Positions 1-9,027 are shown, counted from the stretch's first letter. The stretch is 64,000 nt of DNA from DAOVRL01 sp023128595 (GCA_030628155.1 DAOVRL010000001.1:1-64000); one strand, 5' to 3'. Notes: generated from the sequence alone by a model not told the origin. Made by a program: numbers and translations.

Positions 1-722
1 CGTTTCTCAAGGGTGGAATGGCGATGCTGAGCTATTTCAACGCGTTCGGGACTCAGAACGCCCTGCTGCGGCAGGAGTCGGGTACGGTCTCGGCGATTTC
101 GGGGATTCTCAAGGCGCCGTTTGATATTATTGCCGATAAACTGCGCGGGTACTTAGGACTGGTGACAGATGTAATAGAGCGGCCGGAGAAGGTGCTGGCT
201 GCGTGCGAGGCGCTGGTGCCGCATCTGACGCACGTTGCGCTGTCGGGGGCCGACCCGGACAAGAACGTGCCTATTGGGTTATGGATGCACCGCGGGTGTG
301 TGCCGTTCTTTTCGCAGGACCACTTCGACAAGTTCTTCTGGCCGACGCTCAAGCCAATTATCGAGGAGATATGGAGGCACGGGCATCAGGTGCTGTTCTA
401 CGCCGAGGGTAACTGGAATGCGCACCTCGATTCTTTTGCGGAGCTGCCCGACGGGGCAATCGTGTATCACGTTGACAAGGCGGACATATTCGAGGTGCAT
501 AAGAAGATCGGGCATAAGTTCTGCCTGAGCGGGGGCATTTCGAATACTCTGCTGAGCTTCGGGACGGCGGATGAGGTGCGCGAGAACTGCAAGAAGGTTA
601 TCGAGGGCGTCGCGCAGGACGGCGGGTATGTTCTGGATGCCGAGGCGATTATGCAGAACGATGCGAAGGTTGAGAATATCAGGGCGATGACGGAGGCGGC
701 ACGGGAGTACGGGGTCTATTGA
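1..722 (+). CDS. Uroporphyrinogen decarboxylase (URO-D) family protein, 3' part
   Basis: The reading frame is open from the window edge (frame starting at base 3) to a TGA at 720-722, so the N-terminus lies outside the window; an internal ATG at 18 is probably not the true start. The visible 239 or so residues match the C-terminal part of URO-D superfamily proteins, with stretches such as GLWMHRGCVPFFS, a VLFYAEGNW segment and a conserved GGI segment (LSGGISNTLL). In Planctomycetes such proteins usually lie in carbohydrate loci and are not thought to make haem; related enzymes are corrinoid-dependent methyltransferases. A Gfo/Idh/MocA oxidoreductase gene follows, which supports a sugar-related role. 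The exact reaction cannot be told from the sequence. Confidence 0.75.
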   Translation, partial: FLKGGMAMLSYFNAFGTQNALLRQESGTVSAISGILKAPFDIIADKLRGYLGLVTDVIERPEKVLAACEALVPHLTHVALSGADPDKNVPIGLWMHRGCVPFFSQDHFDKFFWPTLKPIIEEIWRHGHQVLFYAEGNWNAHLDSFAELPDGAIVYHVDKADIFEVHKKIGHKFCLSGGISNTLLSFGTADEVRENCKKVIEGVAQDGGYVLDAEAIMQNDAKVENIRAMTEAAREYGVY

Positions 723-769
723 ATTTACTATTTGCGATTTACTATTGACTATTTGTTGGAGACACGAGG

Positions 770-940
770 ATGGCAGGCCAGAAGAAGGTGAAGAGGAAGC
801 CGGGGGTATGTGTTCCGTGGGAAGAAAAGCTCAAAGAGCTGCCTGAGATCAAGGGCGACAAGGAGCTGCTCAAGCGGGTATGGGAGGACATAGATGGGCT
901 GGGGTATGTTTATATCTGGCAGTGTCTGCTGTCGTTCTGA
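770..940 (+). CDS. Small hypothetical protein (56 aa)
   Basis: A 56-codon frame runs from ATG at 770 to TGA at 938-940, preceded by a GGAG-like site at 758-762. The product is lysine-rich at the N-terminus (MAGQKKVKRKPG) and then acidic/hydrophobic (VPWEEKLKELPEIKG, ending IWQCLLSF). The composition looks protein-like and the frame sits between two same-strand genes with normal spacing. I do not recognise the family. It could be a real small protein or the remnant of a longer gene, because its C-terminus ends abruptly in a hydrophobic stretch. Confidence 0.45.
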   Translation: MAGQKKVKRKPGVCVPWEEKLKELPEIKGDKELLKRVWEDIDGLGYVYIWQCLLSF

Positions 941-994
941 ATCTCGTGAAGTGTGAATCGATAGTGTGCCGGTGGTTGAATTGGAGGTAGAAGT

Positions 995-2299
995 ATGAGA
1001 ATGAGGCAGCGTATTACACGGCGTGGCTTTATGAGAAAGGCGGCGGGGGTCGCAGGAAGCGCGGTGGTATTTCCGTATGTCGTGGGTTCGGCGGCGTTGG
1101 GTAAGGCGCCGAATGTGGCGCCGAGTAATCGGATTACGATAGGTTTTATCGGGGTGGGCAGTCACGGGATAGGTATGAACCTGCGGACGTTTTTAGGGCA
1201 GCCGGATTGTCAGGCCGTGGCGGTCTGCGACGTGGACGCCAATAATATGACCAAGGCACGCAACATAGTGAACCAGAGGTATGGCAACAAAGACTGCGCT
1301 ACTTACAAGGATTTTCGAGATGTTATTGGGCGGGATGATATTGACGCGGTGATGATTTCGACGCCGGACCACTGGCATGTTCCGATGTCGTTGGCGGCGC
1401 TTCGGGCGGGCAAGGACGTGGAGTGCGAGAAGCCGACGTTGACAGTGCGCGAGGGGCGGGTTTTGGTTGAGACGGCGGAGCGTTACGGGCGGGTCTTCCA
1501 GTGGTCCACGGAGGACAGGGCGGTCTATGAGTATCACCGGATGTGTGAGCTGGTCCGCAACGGGCGGATCGGGAAGGTGCACACGATCCGGGTGGAGCTG
1601 CCGAGCGGGCCGCATAATCCCGGGAATCCGAGGCCGATGCCTATTCCGAAGGGGTTGGATTACGATATGTGGCTTGGGCCTGCGCCGTGGGCGCCTTATA
1701 CAGGTAAGGACCAGCTTCCTTATCAGTGGCGTTGGATTCTTGATTATTCGGGCGGGCAGTTGGCGGACTGGGGGGCGCATCTATTGGACGGCGCGCAGTG
1801 GGGGAACGACAGCGAGCATACCGGGCCGGTGGAGGTCGCAGGTAAGGGGGTGTTCTGTGAAGGAGGGGTTTATGACACGGCGAAGGAATACCGGATCGAG
1901 TACAAGTACGCCGACGGGGTCAAAATGATCGTGAAATCGGGGAATCCGAGCCTGCGGTTCGAGGGCAGCGAAGGGTGGATCGGTAACGTCGGCTGGAGAG
2001 CGCCATTGCAGGCGGAACCCAAGAGAATTCTCGGCTCGAAGATCGGGCCGAATGAGATTCACCTCTATACGTGTAAAGCGGGGGAACAGCGTAATTTCCT
2101 TGACTGCATTAAGTCGCGCAAGGAGTGCTATTTCCCGCCGGAGATAGGTCAGCGGTGCTTTACGATTGCTCATATCGGGAATATTTCGATGATGTTAGGG
2201 CGGAAACTCAGGTGGAACCCGGAGAAGGAGGAGTTTGTGAACGATGAGCAGGCCAACCGGATGCTGTCGCGGTCGATGCGCAGTCCGTGGCACTTATAG
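995..2299 (+). CDS. Gfo/Idh/MocA family oxidoreductase, Tat-exported
   Basis: 434 aa. The start is set by a GGAGG site at 983-987, 7 bases before the ATG. The N-terminus has a twin-arginine signal (RRGFMRK, residues 9-15) followed by a hydrophobic segment, so the protein is predicted to be folded with its NAD(P) cofactor and exported by Tat. The Rossmann motif GVGSHG is at 53-58, the TPDHWH motif at 123-128 and the family EKP motif at 145-147; a DWGAH segment in the second domain carries the expected active-site Asp/His. Family members oxidise or reduce sugars and cyclitols; the substrate here is unknown. It lies downstream of a URO-D-like gene and upstream of a DUF1080-TIM gene, a typical planctomycete glycan context. 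A second, distantly similar copy is at 54007-55335. Confidence 0.88.
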   Translation: MRMRQRITRRGFMRKAAGVAGSAVVFPYVVGSAALGKAPNVAPSNRITIGFIGVGSHGIGMNLRTFLGQPDCQAVAVCDVDANNMTKARNIVNQRYGNKDCATYKDFRDVIGRDDIDAVMISTPDHWHVPMSLAALRAGKDVECEKPTLTVREGRVLVETAERYGRVFQWSTEDRAVYEYHRMCELVRNGRIGKVHTIRVELPSGPHNPGNPRPMPIPKGLDYDMWLGPAPWAPYTGKDQLPYQWRWILDYSGGQLADWGAHLLDGAQWGNDSEHTGPVEVAGKGVFCEGGVYDTAKEYRIEYKYADGVKMIVKSGNPSLRFEGSEGWIGNVGWRAPLQAEPKRILGSKIGPNEIHLYTCKAGEQRNFLDCIKSRKECYFPPEIGQRCFTIAHIGNISMMLGRKLRWNPEKEEFVNDEQANRMLSRSMRSPWHL

Positions 2300-2386
2300 A
2301 ATTGATTAAGGATTATTGATGATTGATGATTATGTAGGACTGAGTGCGGTCTGCCAGATAACACTTGGGAAAGGAAGGAAGATATT

Positions 2387-3910
2387 ATGAAGGTTCGAAG
2401 GAAGAAGATTTGGGCGGTTTTGTTGTTGGGTGGGGTTTGCTGTTTGCTCGTGACGAGCGGCGCGAGGGCCAAGGAGAGTAAAGAGCGGGTCAGTCTGGTT
2501 GGGGGTGACTTTTCGAGGTGGCGGGGAGATACGGGGCAGTGACAGATTGTCGGCGATACGTTTACGAATCCTGCGAATGAGAAGCTGCTGAGCAGTAAGG
2601 CGGGCAGCGGCGTGATAGTGAACGGACCGACGGGCAGAACAAGGAACATAGTGAGCAAGGCGGAATTCGGGGATGTGCGGGCACACGTTGAGTTTATGGT
2701 GCCGAAGGGCTCGAATTCGGGTGTGTATTTTATGGGTCGGTATGAGATTCAGGTTTTCGATAGCTGGGGGGTGAAGGAGCCGCATCACTCGGACTGCGGC
2801 GGTATTTACCAGCGATGGGACAACAAGGGGTTCGAGGGTCACGGGCCACGGGTGAATGCCTCGCGGGCGCCGGGGCAGTGGCAGAGCTTCGATGTTATCT
2901 TTCGTGCGCCTCGTTTTGATAAGCAAGGGAGGAAAATTGCCAAGGCGAGGTTTGAGAAGGTCGTTCACAACGGGGTTGTGGTGCACTCGGACGTTGAGCT
3001 AACCGGGCCGACGCGGGCCAGCACTTATAACGATGAAAAGGCTGCTGGGCCTTTGATGCTTCAGGGTGACCACGGGCCGGTGGCGTATCGGAATATCCGG
3101 CTTGAGCCGGCGGGTCCGAATCCGTTCTTTGCGATGGATACGGCAACGAAGGACGCCAGGCAGAAAAGCGCAAAAGAGCAGGTCGAGATGGTCAAGGAAT
3201 TGGGATATGCGGGGATAGGACCCCACGCGGGCGGCGGTCTGGCGGAGATGACTAAAGAGTGCGAAAAGAACGGTCTGACGTTGGTTGCGGCGTATCTCGG
3301 TGCAAATATCGGGCCGGGCCAGCAGAAATACGGGCCGGAACTGAAAGAGGCAATCGAGATATTGAAGGGAAGCAACTCTATGCTCTGGCTGTTTGTGCAG
3401 AGCAATAAAGATAAGGTTTCTTCGCCACAGGGCGACCAGCGTGCGGTTGCGGTGATCGGAGAGATTGCAGATATGGCGGCGAAAAAGGGGGTGCGGGTGG
3501 CGCTGTATCCGCATACCGGGTTCTGGGTCGAGCGGGTGGAAGACGCGATCCGCGTGGCCAAGCAGGTGGACAGGCCGAACGTGGGGGTGACGTTCAATTT
3601 GTGCCACTGGCTGAAGGTCGATGACGAGAAGAATGCCGAATCGCTGATAAAGGCGGCGATGCCTTATCTTTTCGTGGTGACTATCAACGGCGCCGACAGC
3701 GGCGGTAAGGACTGGAAGAGCCTGATCCAGACGCTGGATCGCGGGACGTTCGATATGGGCAAGTTCCTCAAGACGCTTGCAGATTGCGGCTATACCGGCC
3801 CAATCGGGTTCCAGGGCTATGGGATCGGCGGCGATGCTTATGATAATCTCAAGCGGACGATGGCTGCCTGGCGAAAGCTTTCGAAACAGATGACAGCAGG
3901 GATGAATTAA
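2387..3910 (+). pseudogene. DUF1080 (3-keto-disaccharide hydrolase) + sugar isomerase TIM-barrel fusion, interrupted by TGA
   Basis: An ATG at 2387 opens a signal-peptide-like segment (KIWAVLLLGG...) and a DUF1080 domain, but codon 52 (2540-2542) is TGA. The frame then continues without another stop to TAA at 3908-3910, giving 507 codons in all. The TGA sits in ...GDTGQ-stop-QIVGD..., where DUF1080 proteins usually have Trp (TGG), so a single G-to-A change explains it. After the stop the DUF1080 fold continues (SNSGVYFMGRYEIQVFDSW) up to about residue 245, followed by an AP-endonuclease-2/xylose-isomerase-like TIM barrel (MVKELGYAGIG, NVGVTFNLCHWL). An intact protein would be an exported glucosidic bond-cleaving or isomerising enzyme. 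It may be a recent pseudogene or a sequencing error; the downstream part could also be translated from an internal GTG near 2612. Confidence 0.8.
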
Positions 3911-4049
3911 CCGCAGAGAACGCCGAGGTCGCAGGGGCAAGATAATAATGATGAGAAATGGATGAAGGCCGTTTCGGTTTCGGCCATCCGTAAGCTGCGC
4001 TTGAGGCTGCCACCCGGGCGCAGAGAAAAGACAATATTGGAAGGCAAAG

Positions 4050-4080
4050 AAGTGGATTCCTGCTTTCGCAGGAATGACAA
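4050..4080. repeat. Short interspersed palindrome (ATTCCTGC-N4-GCAGGAAT)
   Basis: Bases 4056-4063 and 4068-4075 form a perfect 8-bp hairpin with loop TTTC, followed by GACAA. This is the widespread dispersed bacterial palindrome that, when read through, encodes VIPAKAGIH-type peptides. It lies in a 224-bp non-coding gap (3911-4134) which otherwise shows nothing recognisable apart from a short CCGCAGAGAACGCCGAGG tract right after the preceding gene. Confidence 0.6.
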
Positions 4081-4134
4081 TACGGGCAGCATCGGCGTGT
4101 TGCATGGAGTCGGTGTTAAAAAGGAAGCCAAGTA

Positions 4135-4431
4135 GTGGAAACTCTTAAGGTCCTTCGTGATTATTTTCCGATGGCGGTGTTTACCGGCAAGTGCTTAGTG
4201 TTTATCAGCGAGGAGTGGCGGGTCGAGCTAACCGAGCATAAAGACAAGGATTTCAGCAAATCGGATGCGGAACCTTCGGTCATACGGGTCAAGATTTCGA
4301 AGAAGGCATTGGACGGCGAGTTTATCTCCGGGCACTACGAGGATTTTCAGCTTGCGTCGTTAGGTGAGCTTGCCGAGCAGATTGAGAAGTACGTGCAGTT
4401 AGCAATCGGGAGCAATATTCGGGAGATATAG
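4135..4431 (+). CDS. Hypothetical protein (98 aa)
   Basis: The start is a GTG at 4135; an in-frame stop at 4117-4119 rules out longer versions, and AAGGA at 4121-4125 is well placed as ribosome binding site. The 98-residue product is soluble, mixed charge (METLKVLRDYFPMAVF..., WRVELTEHKDKDF), with no signal peptide or membrane segment. I do not recognise the family. It is 55 bp upstream of the DUF167 gene, so the two may be co-transcribed. Confidence 0.6.
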   Translation: METLKVLRDYFPMAVFTGKCLVFISEEWRVELTEHKDKDFSKSDAEPSVIRVKISKKALDGEFISGHYEDFQLASLGELAEQIEKYVQLAIGSNIREI

Positions 4432-4486
4432 CGGTCGGGCGGGAGCGTGTAGGCTGTTGGTCGCTGCTGTCTGCTGTTTATGGTAT

Positions 4487-4786
4487 ATGGCTGATTTGTG
4501 TATCAGAGAAGTTGATGAGGGTGTGGTGTTTGCGGCGAAGGTGGTGCCGGGCAGCAGCAGGACGGCTATTTGCGGCGTGCTTGACGGGATGCTGAAGGTC
4601 AAGATTTCTGCGGTGCCGGAGAAGGGCAAGGCCAATCAGTGCTTGGTCGGGTTTCTGGCCAAAGAGCTTGGCGTAAAGAGAAATGCTGTTAGAATAGTCT
4701 CGGGCCAAAGCAGGCCCGTCAAAGACGTGCAGGTTTCGGGCGTAACGACCGAGGCGCTGCTGGAGAAGCTGAATTTGAATGAATAG
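4487..4786 (+). CDS. DUF167 (YggU) family protein
   Basis: 99 aa from the ATG at 4487; an in-frame start 30 bases upstream would add a poorly conserved hydrophobic leader, so the shorter form is preferred although no strong ribosome binding site is visible. The DUF167 signature is clear: KVVPGSSRTAICG near the N-terminus, LKVKISAVPEKGKANQCLVGFLAKELGV in the middle, followed by VRIVSGQSRPVKDVQV. These are small conserved bacterial proteins of unknown function. A MATE transporter follows after an interspersed repeat. Confidence 0.8.
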   Translation: MADLCIREVDEGVVFAAKVVPGSSRTAICGVLDGMLKVKISAVPEKGKANQCLVGFLAKELGVKRNAVRIVSGQSRPVKDVQVSGVTTEALLEKLNLNE

Positions 4787-4880
4787 TATCGCATTTGATA
4801 AGTTGCGTGCATAACGGTTTGGAAGGCATGTGGTTTGCGGATCTTCCCTTTTGGAGGACTGGCAATAATGTGTGCCAAAT

Positions 4881-4920
4881 GAGATTGCCACGGCCCGCCT
4901 ACGGCGGGCCTCGCAATGAC
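4881..4920. repeat. Interspersed palindromic repeat (GAGATTGCC...GCAATGAC type)
   Basis: The sequence runs GAGATTGCCACGGCCCGCC-TAC-GGCGGGCCTCGCAATGAC. Outer arms ATTGC/GCAAT and the inner 8-bp stem GGCCCGCC/GGCGGGCC (4892-4899 and 4903-4910) form a hairpin. The same family occurs near 46.2 kb and 50.3 kb. An ATG at 4916 within this repeat opens the MATE frame but is unlikely to be its real start. Confidence 0.65.
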
Positions 4921-4945
4921 AGGCGCAGCGATAGGATTTTGGTTA

Positions 4946-6370
4946 ATGACGGATAAATCATCTTTGTTTTCATCGGCCGGCGGGGAGGACCCAACTTCGC
5001 TTAGGTATATGCTAAAGCTGGCCGCGCCGATGGTGGTGACGACCATATCCTTTACGATAATGCAGTTCGTGGACAGGTTTATGGTATCGCGTCTCGGCAC
5101 GGATGCTCTGGCGGCGATTTTGCCGGCGGGGCTTGTCAGCTTTTTGCCGAGCGGTTTTGCGATAGGGGCGATAGCAAGTCTTAATACTTTCGTAAGTCAG
5201 AGCCTGGGCAGAGGGGAAATGAAGGAGTGCTCGAGCTATTTCTGGCAGGTGGTTTGGATGGGGGCGGCGTATTTCCTGGCCGTAGTGGTGCTTATGTGGC
5301 CTATGGCGCCCTGGATATTCAAAATGATGGGGCAGCCGGACAATGTGGCCAAGTTGGAAGTATTGTATTTCCGTATTATCCTGTATGCTCATGTGCTGGC
5401 GGTCATAAACTGGTCGGCCAATCAGTTCTTTATGGGGATACATCGACCGATCATTACCATGTGCGCGTCCCTGTGTGGACAAATAGTCAACGTGCTGGCC
5501 AACTACGTGTTGATTTTCGGTAAGTTTGGGTTTCCGCGAATGGAGATTGCGGGGGCAGGGTGGGGGACGTTTATCGGGATAACGGTGGCGGCTGCTATCA
5601 ACATTGCGGTCTTCTTAAGCAGGAGGATAAACACCGAGTTTAAGTCAAGGCATACGCTGGGCCTGGACTTCGGCAAAATGTATGACCTGTTGAAGGTCGG
5701 GCTTCCGGCTGGATTCGGACTGATGGTGAATGTTGCGTTCTGGGGGATGATTTTAGTCGGATTAGTAGGCAGGCAGGGCAAAGAGGTGCTCGCTGCGACC
5801 AGCGCGGTTCTTTCGTACGGAGGGCTTTCGGTTATGCCGGTTGTGGGGATAGCGACTGCACTGTCGGCGGCGGTGGGCAAGACAATCGGGCAGGGGCGGA
5901 AGGACCTTGCGGCCAAACAGACGAGCGTGTGCCTGCGGATCGGAGTGATTTATATGGGATTGGTCGGGGTATGCTTCTTTGTGTTCAGGAGTGAGTTGAT
6001 GGCATTCTGGTCCGACGATCCCAAGGTAATGGAGACGGGGGCAAATATTCTTATCTGTGCGGCTGCGTATCAGGTTTTTTATGCTGCGAGGATTATTTAC
6101 AGCGGGTCACTGCGGGGGGCGGGCGATACGGTTTGGCTGGCTGTTGTCTCGGGGGTTGGAGCGGCGTTAATATTGGGACTCGGCGGCTGGCTTGTCGTCA
6201 AGCTGTTTCCACAGCTTGGGTATATGGGTCCGTGGATTGCGGCGGCTGTCAGCATCACGGCGGTGGGAATGGCGAACTACTGGCGGTTTAAGAGCAACCG
6301 GTGGATGAAGATAGATTTGTTCAAGCGGCGGACGCTGGGTATTGCGGTTCAAGATGGGGCGGTGCAGTAG
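4946..6370 (+). CDS. MATE family efflux transporter
   Basis: 474 aa from the ATG at 4946, which has AGGA at 4933-4936 nine bases upstream; the earlier in-frame ATG at 4916 lies inside an interspersed repeat. About 12 hydrophobic segments are arranged as two similar six-helix halves. Typical MATE features include LKLAAPMVVTTISF at the N-terminus, FVDRFMVSRLGTDALAA, and a second-half LLKVGLPAGFGLMVN. MATE proteins export drugs or metabolites in exchange for Na+ or H+ in the inner membrane. The substrate cannot be predicted; neighbours give no clear hint. Confidence 0.9.
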   Translation: MTDKSSLFSSAGGEDPTSLRYMLKLAAPMVVTTISFTIMQFVDRFMVSRLGTDALAAILPAGLVSFLPSGFAIGAIASLNTFVSQSLGRGEMKECSSYFWQVVWMGAAYFLAVVVLMWPMAPWIFKMMGQPDNVAKLEVLYFRIILYAHVLAVINWSANQFFMGIHRPIITMCASLCGQIVNVLANYVLIFGKFGFPRMEIAGAGWGTFIGITVAAAINIAVFLSRRINTEFKSRHTLGLDFGKMYDLLKVGLPAGFGLMVNVAFWGMILVGLVGRQGKEVLAATSAVLSYGGLSVMPVVGIATALSAAVGKTIGQGRKDLAAKQTSVCLRIGVIYMGLVGVCFFVFRSELMAFWSDDPKVMETGANILICAAAYQVFYAARIIYSGSLRGAGDTVWLAVVSGVGAALILGLGGWLVVKLFPQLGYMGPWIAAAVSITAVGMANYWRFKSNRWMKIDLFKRRTLGIAVQDGAVQ

Positions 6371-6407
6371 GGCGTATTGCGTATCGCGTACTGCGCAGCG
6401 CGTATTG
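6371..6407. repeat. Short GCGTA-rich direct/inverted repeat
   Basis: Between the convergent MATE and DUF1080 genes the sequence repeats GCGTATTGCGTATCGCGTA followed by CTGCGCAGCGCGTATTG. It contains tandem GCGTA units and can fold on itself. It may act as a convergent terminator or be a dispersed repeat; no T-run is present. Confidence 0.35.
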
Positions 6408-6411
6408 TTTG

Positions 6412-7248
6412 TTAGAACAAGTCTGAATTCGAGGGCAGCGCGGGTCCGCCGGTAACGGGCTTTATGATGATGTTGCGAACGGCCCCGGCGGTTTGCCAGG
6501 TTGCTATACCGAGGGGCTGGGAGAGATCGACTTCAGCCCTGATGTCGATGTGCCGGCCTTTGATGTCAATGTTGACGAGCACTTCATCGTCGAGCCAGGC
6601 TTCGATTTTTCCGGGTGTGACGCGGAGGCGGACGTGGTACCATTTACCGGTCTCAAATGAGATGAGCCGGGTGGTCTCGTTGTTGGCAGCGTCATAGTAG
6701 TCGATGTTTGAGAGTCCGCAGAGGTCACCGCCCCAGCCGCCGAGTATCAACGAGCAGGGCTTGTCGGCGACGGGAAAGGTGAGGCCGCAGAAGAAGTCGC
6801 CGCCTTTGACGCGCATTGCCTCGAGAGTGATTTCGTAGTTCATACGGATGAGCGGGCCGGCCCAGTTGATGCCGGTCATATCGTTGCCCATTTCCATATA
6901 GATTGCGCCGTCTTTGACATAGACCTCGCCCTGTCCGCCGAAATCGGTGATTTTCCACTGGCCGAGCGACTTGCCGTCAAAAAGGCTGGTTTCGGTTGTG
7001 ATTACGTCGGCGGAGACATCGGGCTCGTTTGGCGCAGCCGGGGCCGAGGTGTTGGGCTCATCAGGGGAAACTGAGGCGTTCGGCTCACTTGACTGAGCCG
7101 GGGGCGGAGGGACGAAGCGGCGACATCCGGCGAAGCTGAGGAGGCCGAGAACGAGCGTTGCATATAGGACATTGTGCAGGGCGGAAGGCAGCGCGAACAA
7201 TATCGGTCGAAGCAAAGTAGAATTGGTAATGGTGTCTCTGGCTTTCAT
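6412..7248 (-). CDS. DUF1080-type (3-keto-disaccharide hydrolase-like) lipoprotein
   Basis: 278 aa. The ATG at 7248 is chosen over an upstream in-frame ATG because GGAGA precedes it and a signal sequence then starts at once. The hydrophobic segment ends in LGLLSFAGC with Cys42, a likely lipidation site. A Pro/Ser/Glu-rich linker (residues 45-80) leads to a single concanavalin-like DUF1080 domain (SLFDGKSLGQWKI, GGDFFCGLTFPV, KWYHVRLRVTPGKIEAWLDDE). Related proteins act on sugars outside the cytoplasm. The enzyme active site cannot be judged by eye, so it may only bind carbohydrate. It is transcribed convergently with the MATE gene and divergently from the TPR gene. Confidence 0.8.
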   Translation of the reverse strand: MKARDTITNSTLLRPILFALPSALHNVLYATLVLGLLSFAGCRRFVPPPPAQSSEPNASVSPDEPNTSAPAAPNEPDVSADVITTETSLFDGKSLGQWKITDFGGQGEVYVKDGAIYMEMGNDMTGINWAGPLIRMNYEITLEAMRVKGGDFFCGLTFPVADKPCSLILGGWGGDLCGLSNIDYYDAANNETTRLISFETGKWYHVRLRVTPGKIEAWLDDEVLVNIDIKGRHIDIRAEVDLSQPLGIATWQTAGAVRNIIIKPVTGGPALPSNSDLF

Positions 7249-7419
7249 CGTGTTTCTCCGGATAAGAATTACGTTGCATAGAATAACCGTATAACTTACA
7301 TTGTACAGGAGTAATTTGCTTGGGGCGAGAGATTTTTGGCAGGATGTTTTTTGCAAAAAGAGGAAAGCAAGAGGGCCTGTCTGACGATAAGGTTTTTGGG
7401 TGCAAATAGTTAAGAGCCG

Positions 7420-9027
7420 ATGAAAAAAGCGATATTTTTAGCAATTTGTGTTTTGAGCCTCCGGCCGGCGGTATCGGCGAGGGGGTATGAGCCGTTAGCA
7501 AACGAGGGCAGGGACGGTCTGTACGCGAGGTCGGTCGAACAGGTGCTTCGGCTTCGGGATGAGGAAGTAGATTTGGCGACGGCTGTTTTGATTGTTTCGG
7601 AGCACTGGAGCGACCTTGTACACGGGCGAAGGCACCTGGCGACGCTGGACGATATGGCCTTGGAGATTCGTGAAAGGCTCAAAAGTAAGAGACTTCGAGC
7701 CAACTTTAGAGCGATTCCGGTGATAAACGAGTATCTGTTCGGGGAGCTTGGCTTTCGGTCGCTTGCGGAAGCGAACGACCCGAATGATCTGTTTTTGCAT
7801 ACGGTGTTAGATAAGAAAAAAGGGTACTGCCTGAGTCTGTCGGTTCTTTATCTCTCACTTGCGGAACGGTTAGGGCTGCCTCTTTACGGCGTTGTTGTGC
7901 CGGGGCATTTCTTTGTGAGATACGACGACAAGCGGGTGCGGTTCAATATTGAGACGACGAGCAAGGGCGGAACGGCATCCGATGCGCACTATAAGAGCAA
8001 GTTTAAGGTGCCGGAGGGTAACGAGGACAGTATTTATTTGAAGAATCTGAACAAGATTCAGACTTTAGGGTGCTTTTTTAATAATTTAGGGAACAGTTAC
8101 AGCGACGTTGGCAATATGGACTCGGCGCTGCTTGCGCTTCTGCGTGCGGTTGAGATAAATCCGACTCTGGCCGAATCACGGGCGAACTTGGGAAACGTTT
8201 ATCTCAAGCAGGGTCAGCTTGCCGATGCGATATACGAATACGAGGCGGGCTTGAAGATCAACCCAGAGGATCCGAAGACACACAACAACCTGGGCAATGC
8301 ATACAGCGAACGTGGATGGATGAACTACGCGATTTCCGAGTATCTGCGGTCGCTGGAGCTGGATCCGAAGTTTATTGATGCTCACAGGAATCTTGCCATA
8401 GCTTACGCAAAGCAGGAGCGATTCGGGCAGGCGGTGTCGCAGTTGAGACTTGCGCTTAGTCTAAAGGCGGACGATGCGGATTGCTACGGGCAGTTGGGTG
8501 ACGTTTACAGCCAGATGGGCGAGCACGAGAAGGCAATTGTTCCGTATAAGAAGGCCTTGAAGCTTAATCCGCGTTTGGCGGAGGCCCATTACGGTCTGGG
8601 TGTCTGCTACGGTGAGATGGGGCGGGTTGATGATGAGATTCGAGCATATAAGGGCGTTCTGGCAATCAATCCGGATATGCTAAACGCTTTGGTGAATCTG
8701 GGCAATGTGTATTTCGGGCAGGACAAATACGATGCGGCGATCGAGCTGTATGAAAGAGCGACCCGGGTGGAGCCGGGGGAGGGAATGATTTTCTATAATC
8801 TTGGGGCGGCTTATTCCAATAAGGGCGACTATAAGCAGGCGGTGGGTGCGTATTCGAAGGCGGTTGAAATTGACGAGAATATTGGCGATGCGCATTATGG
8901 GCTTGCCTTTGGGTTCTATCAGTTGAAGAATTACAATCTGGCGTGGAAACATATCAAGATTGCGGAGGAATTGGGGGTGAAGGTGTCCGCCGACCAAATC
9001 AAGGCCATCAAGAGGCATTTGCGGTAG
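7420..9027 (+). CDS. Exported transglutaminase-like (SirB1-type) and TPR protein
   Basis: 535 aa with a signal peptide (residues 1-20, ending near VSARG). Residues about 50-200 match the SirB1/transglutaminase-core-2 fold: KKGYCLSLSVLYLSLAERLG with Cys137 and PGHFFVRY with His163, the expected Cys-His pair. From about residue 215 to 520 there are eight or nine tandem tetratricopeptide repeats (NLGNVYLKQGQLADAI, NLGNAYSERGWMNYAI, QLGDVYSQMGEHEKAI and so on). It probably acts as a periplasmic scaffold; whether the Cys-His pair is catalytic is unknown. This N-terminal peptidase-like plus TPR architecture is common in Planctomycetes and Deltaproteobacteria. It appears monocistronic. Confidence 0.85.
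   Translation: MKKAIFLAICVLSLRPAVSARGYEPLANEGRDGLYARSVEQVLRLRDEEVDLATAVLIVSEHWSDLVHGRRHLATLDDMALEIRERLKSKRLRANFRAIPVINEYLFGELGFRSLAEANDPNDLFLHTVLDKKKGYCLSLSVLYLSLAERLGLPLYGVVVPGHFFVRYDDKRVRFNIETTSKGGTASDAHYKSKFKVPEGNEDSIYLKNLNKIQTLGCFFNNLGNSYSDVGNMDSALLALLRAVEINPTLAESRANLGNVYLKQGQLADAIYEYEAGLKINPEDPKTHNNLGNAYSERGWMNYAISEYLRSLELDPKFIDAHRNLAIAYAKQERFGQAVSQLRLALSLKADDADCYGQLGDVYSQMGEHEKAIVPYKKALKLNPRLAEAHYGLGVCYGEMGRVDDEIRAYKGVLAINPDMLNALVNLGNVYFGQDKYDAAIELYERATRVEPGEGMIFYNLGAAYSNKGDYKQAVGAYSKAVEIDENIGDAHYGLAFGFYQLKNYNLAWKHIKIAEELGVKVSADQIKAIKRHLR

Noticed and set aside
749..1165. A 138-codon minus-strand frame
   Set aside because: It crosses the small ORF and the Tat signal region of the oxidoreductase; His/Thr-rich low-complexity product.
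2540..2542. TGA in the DUF1080 gene as selenocysteine or as a Trp codon under an alternative code
   Set aside because: Several other genes in the window end with TGA, the family has Trp rather than Cys/Sec at this place, and no convincing selenocysteine hairpin follows.
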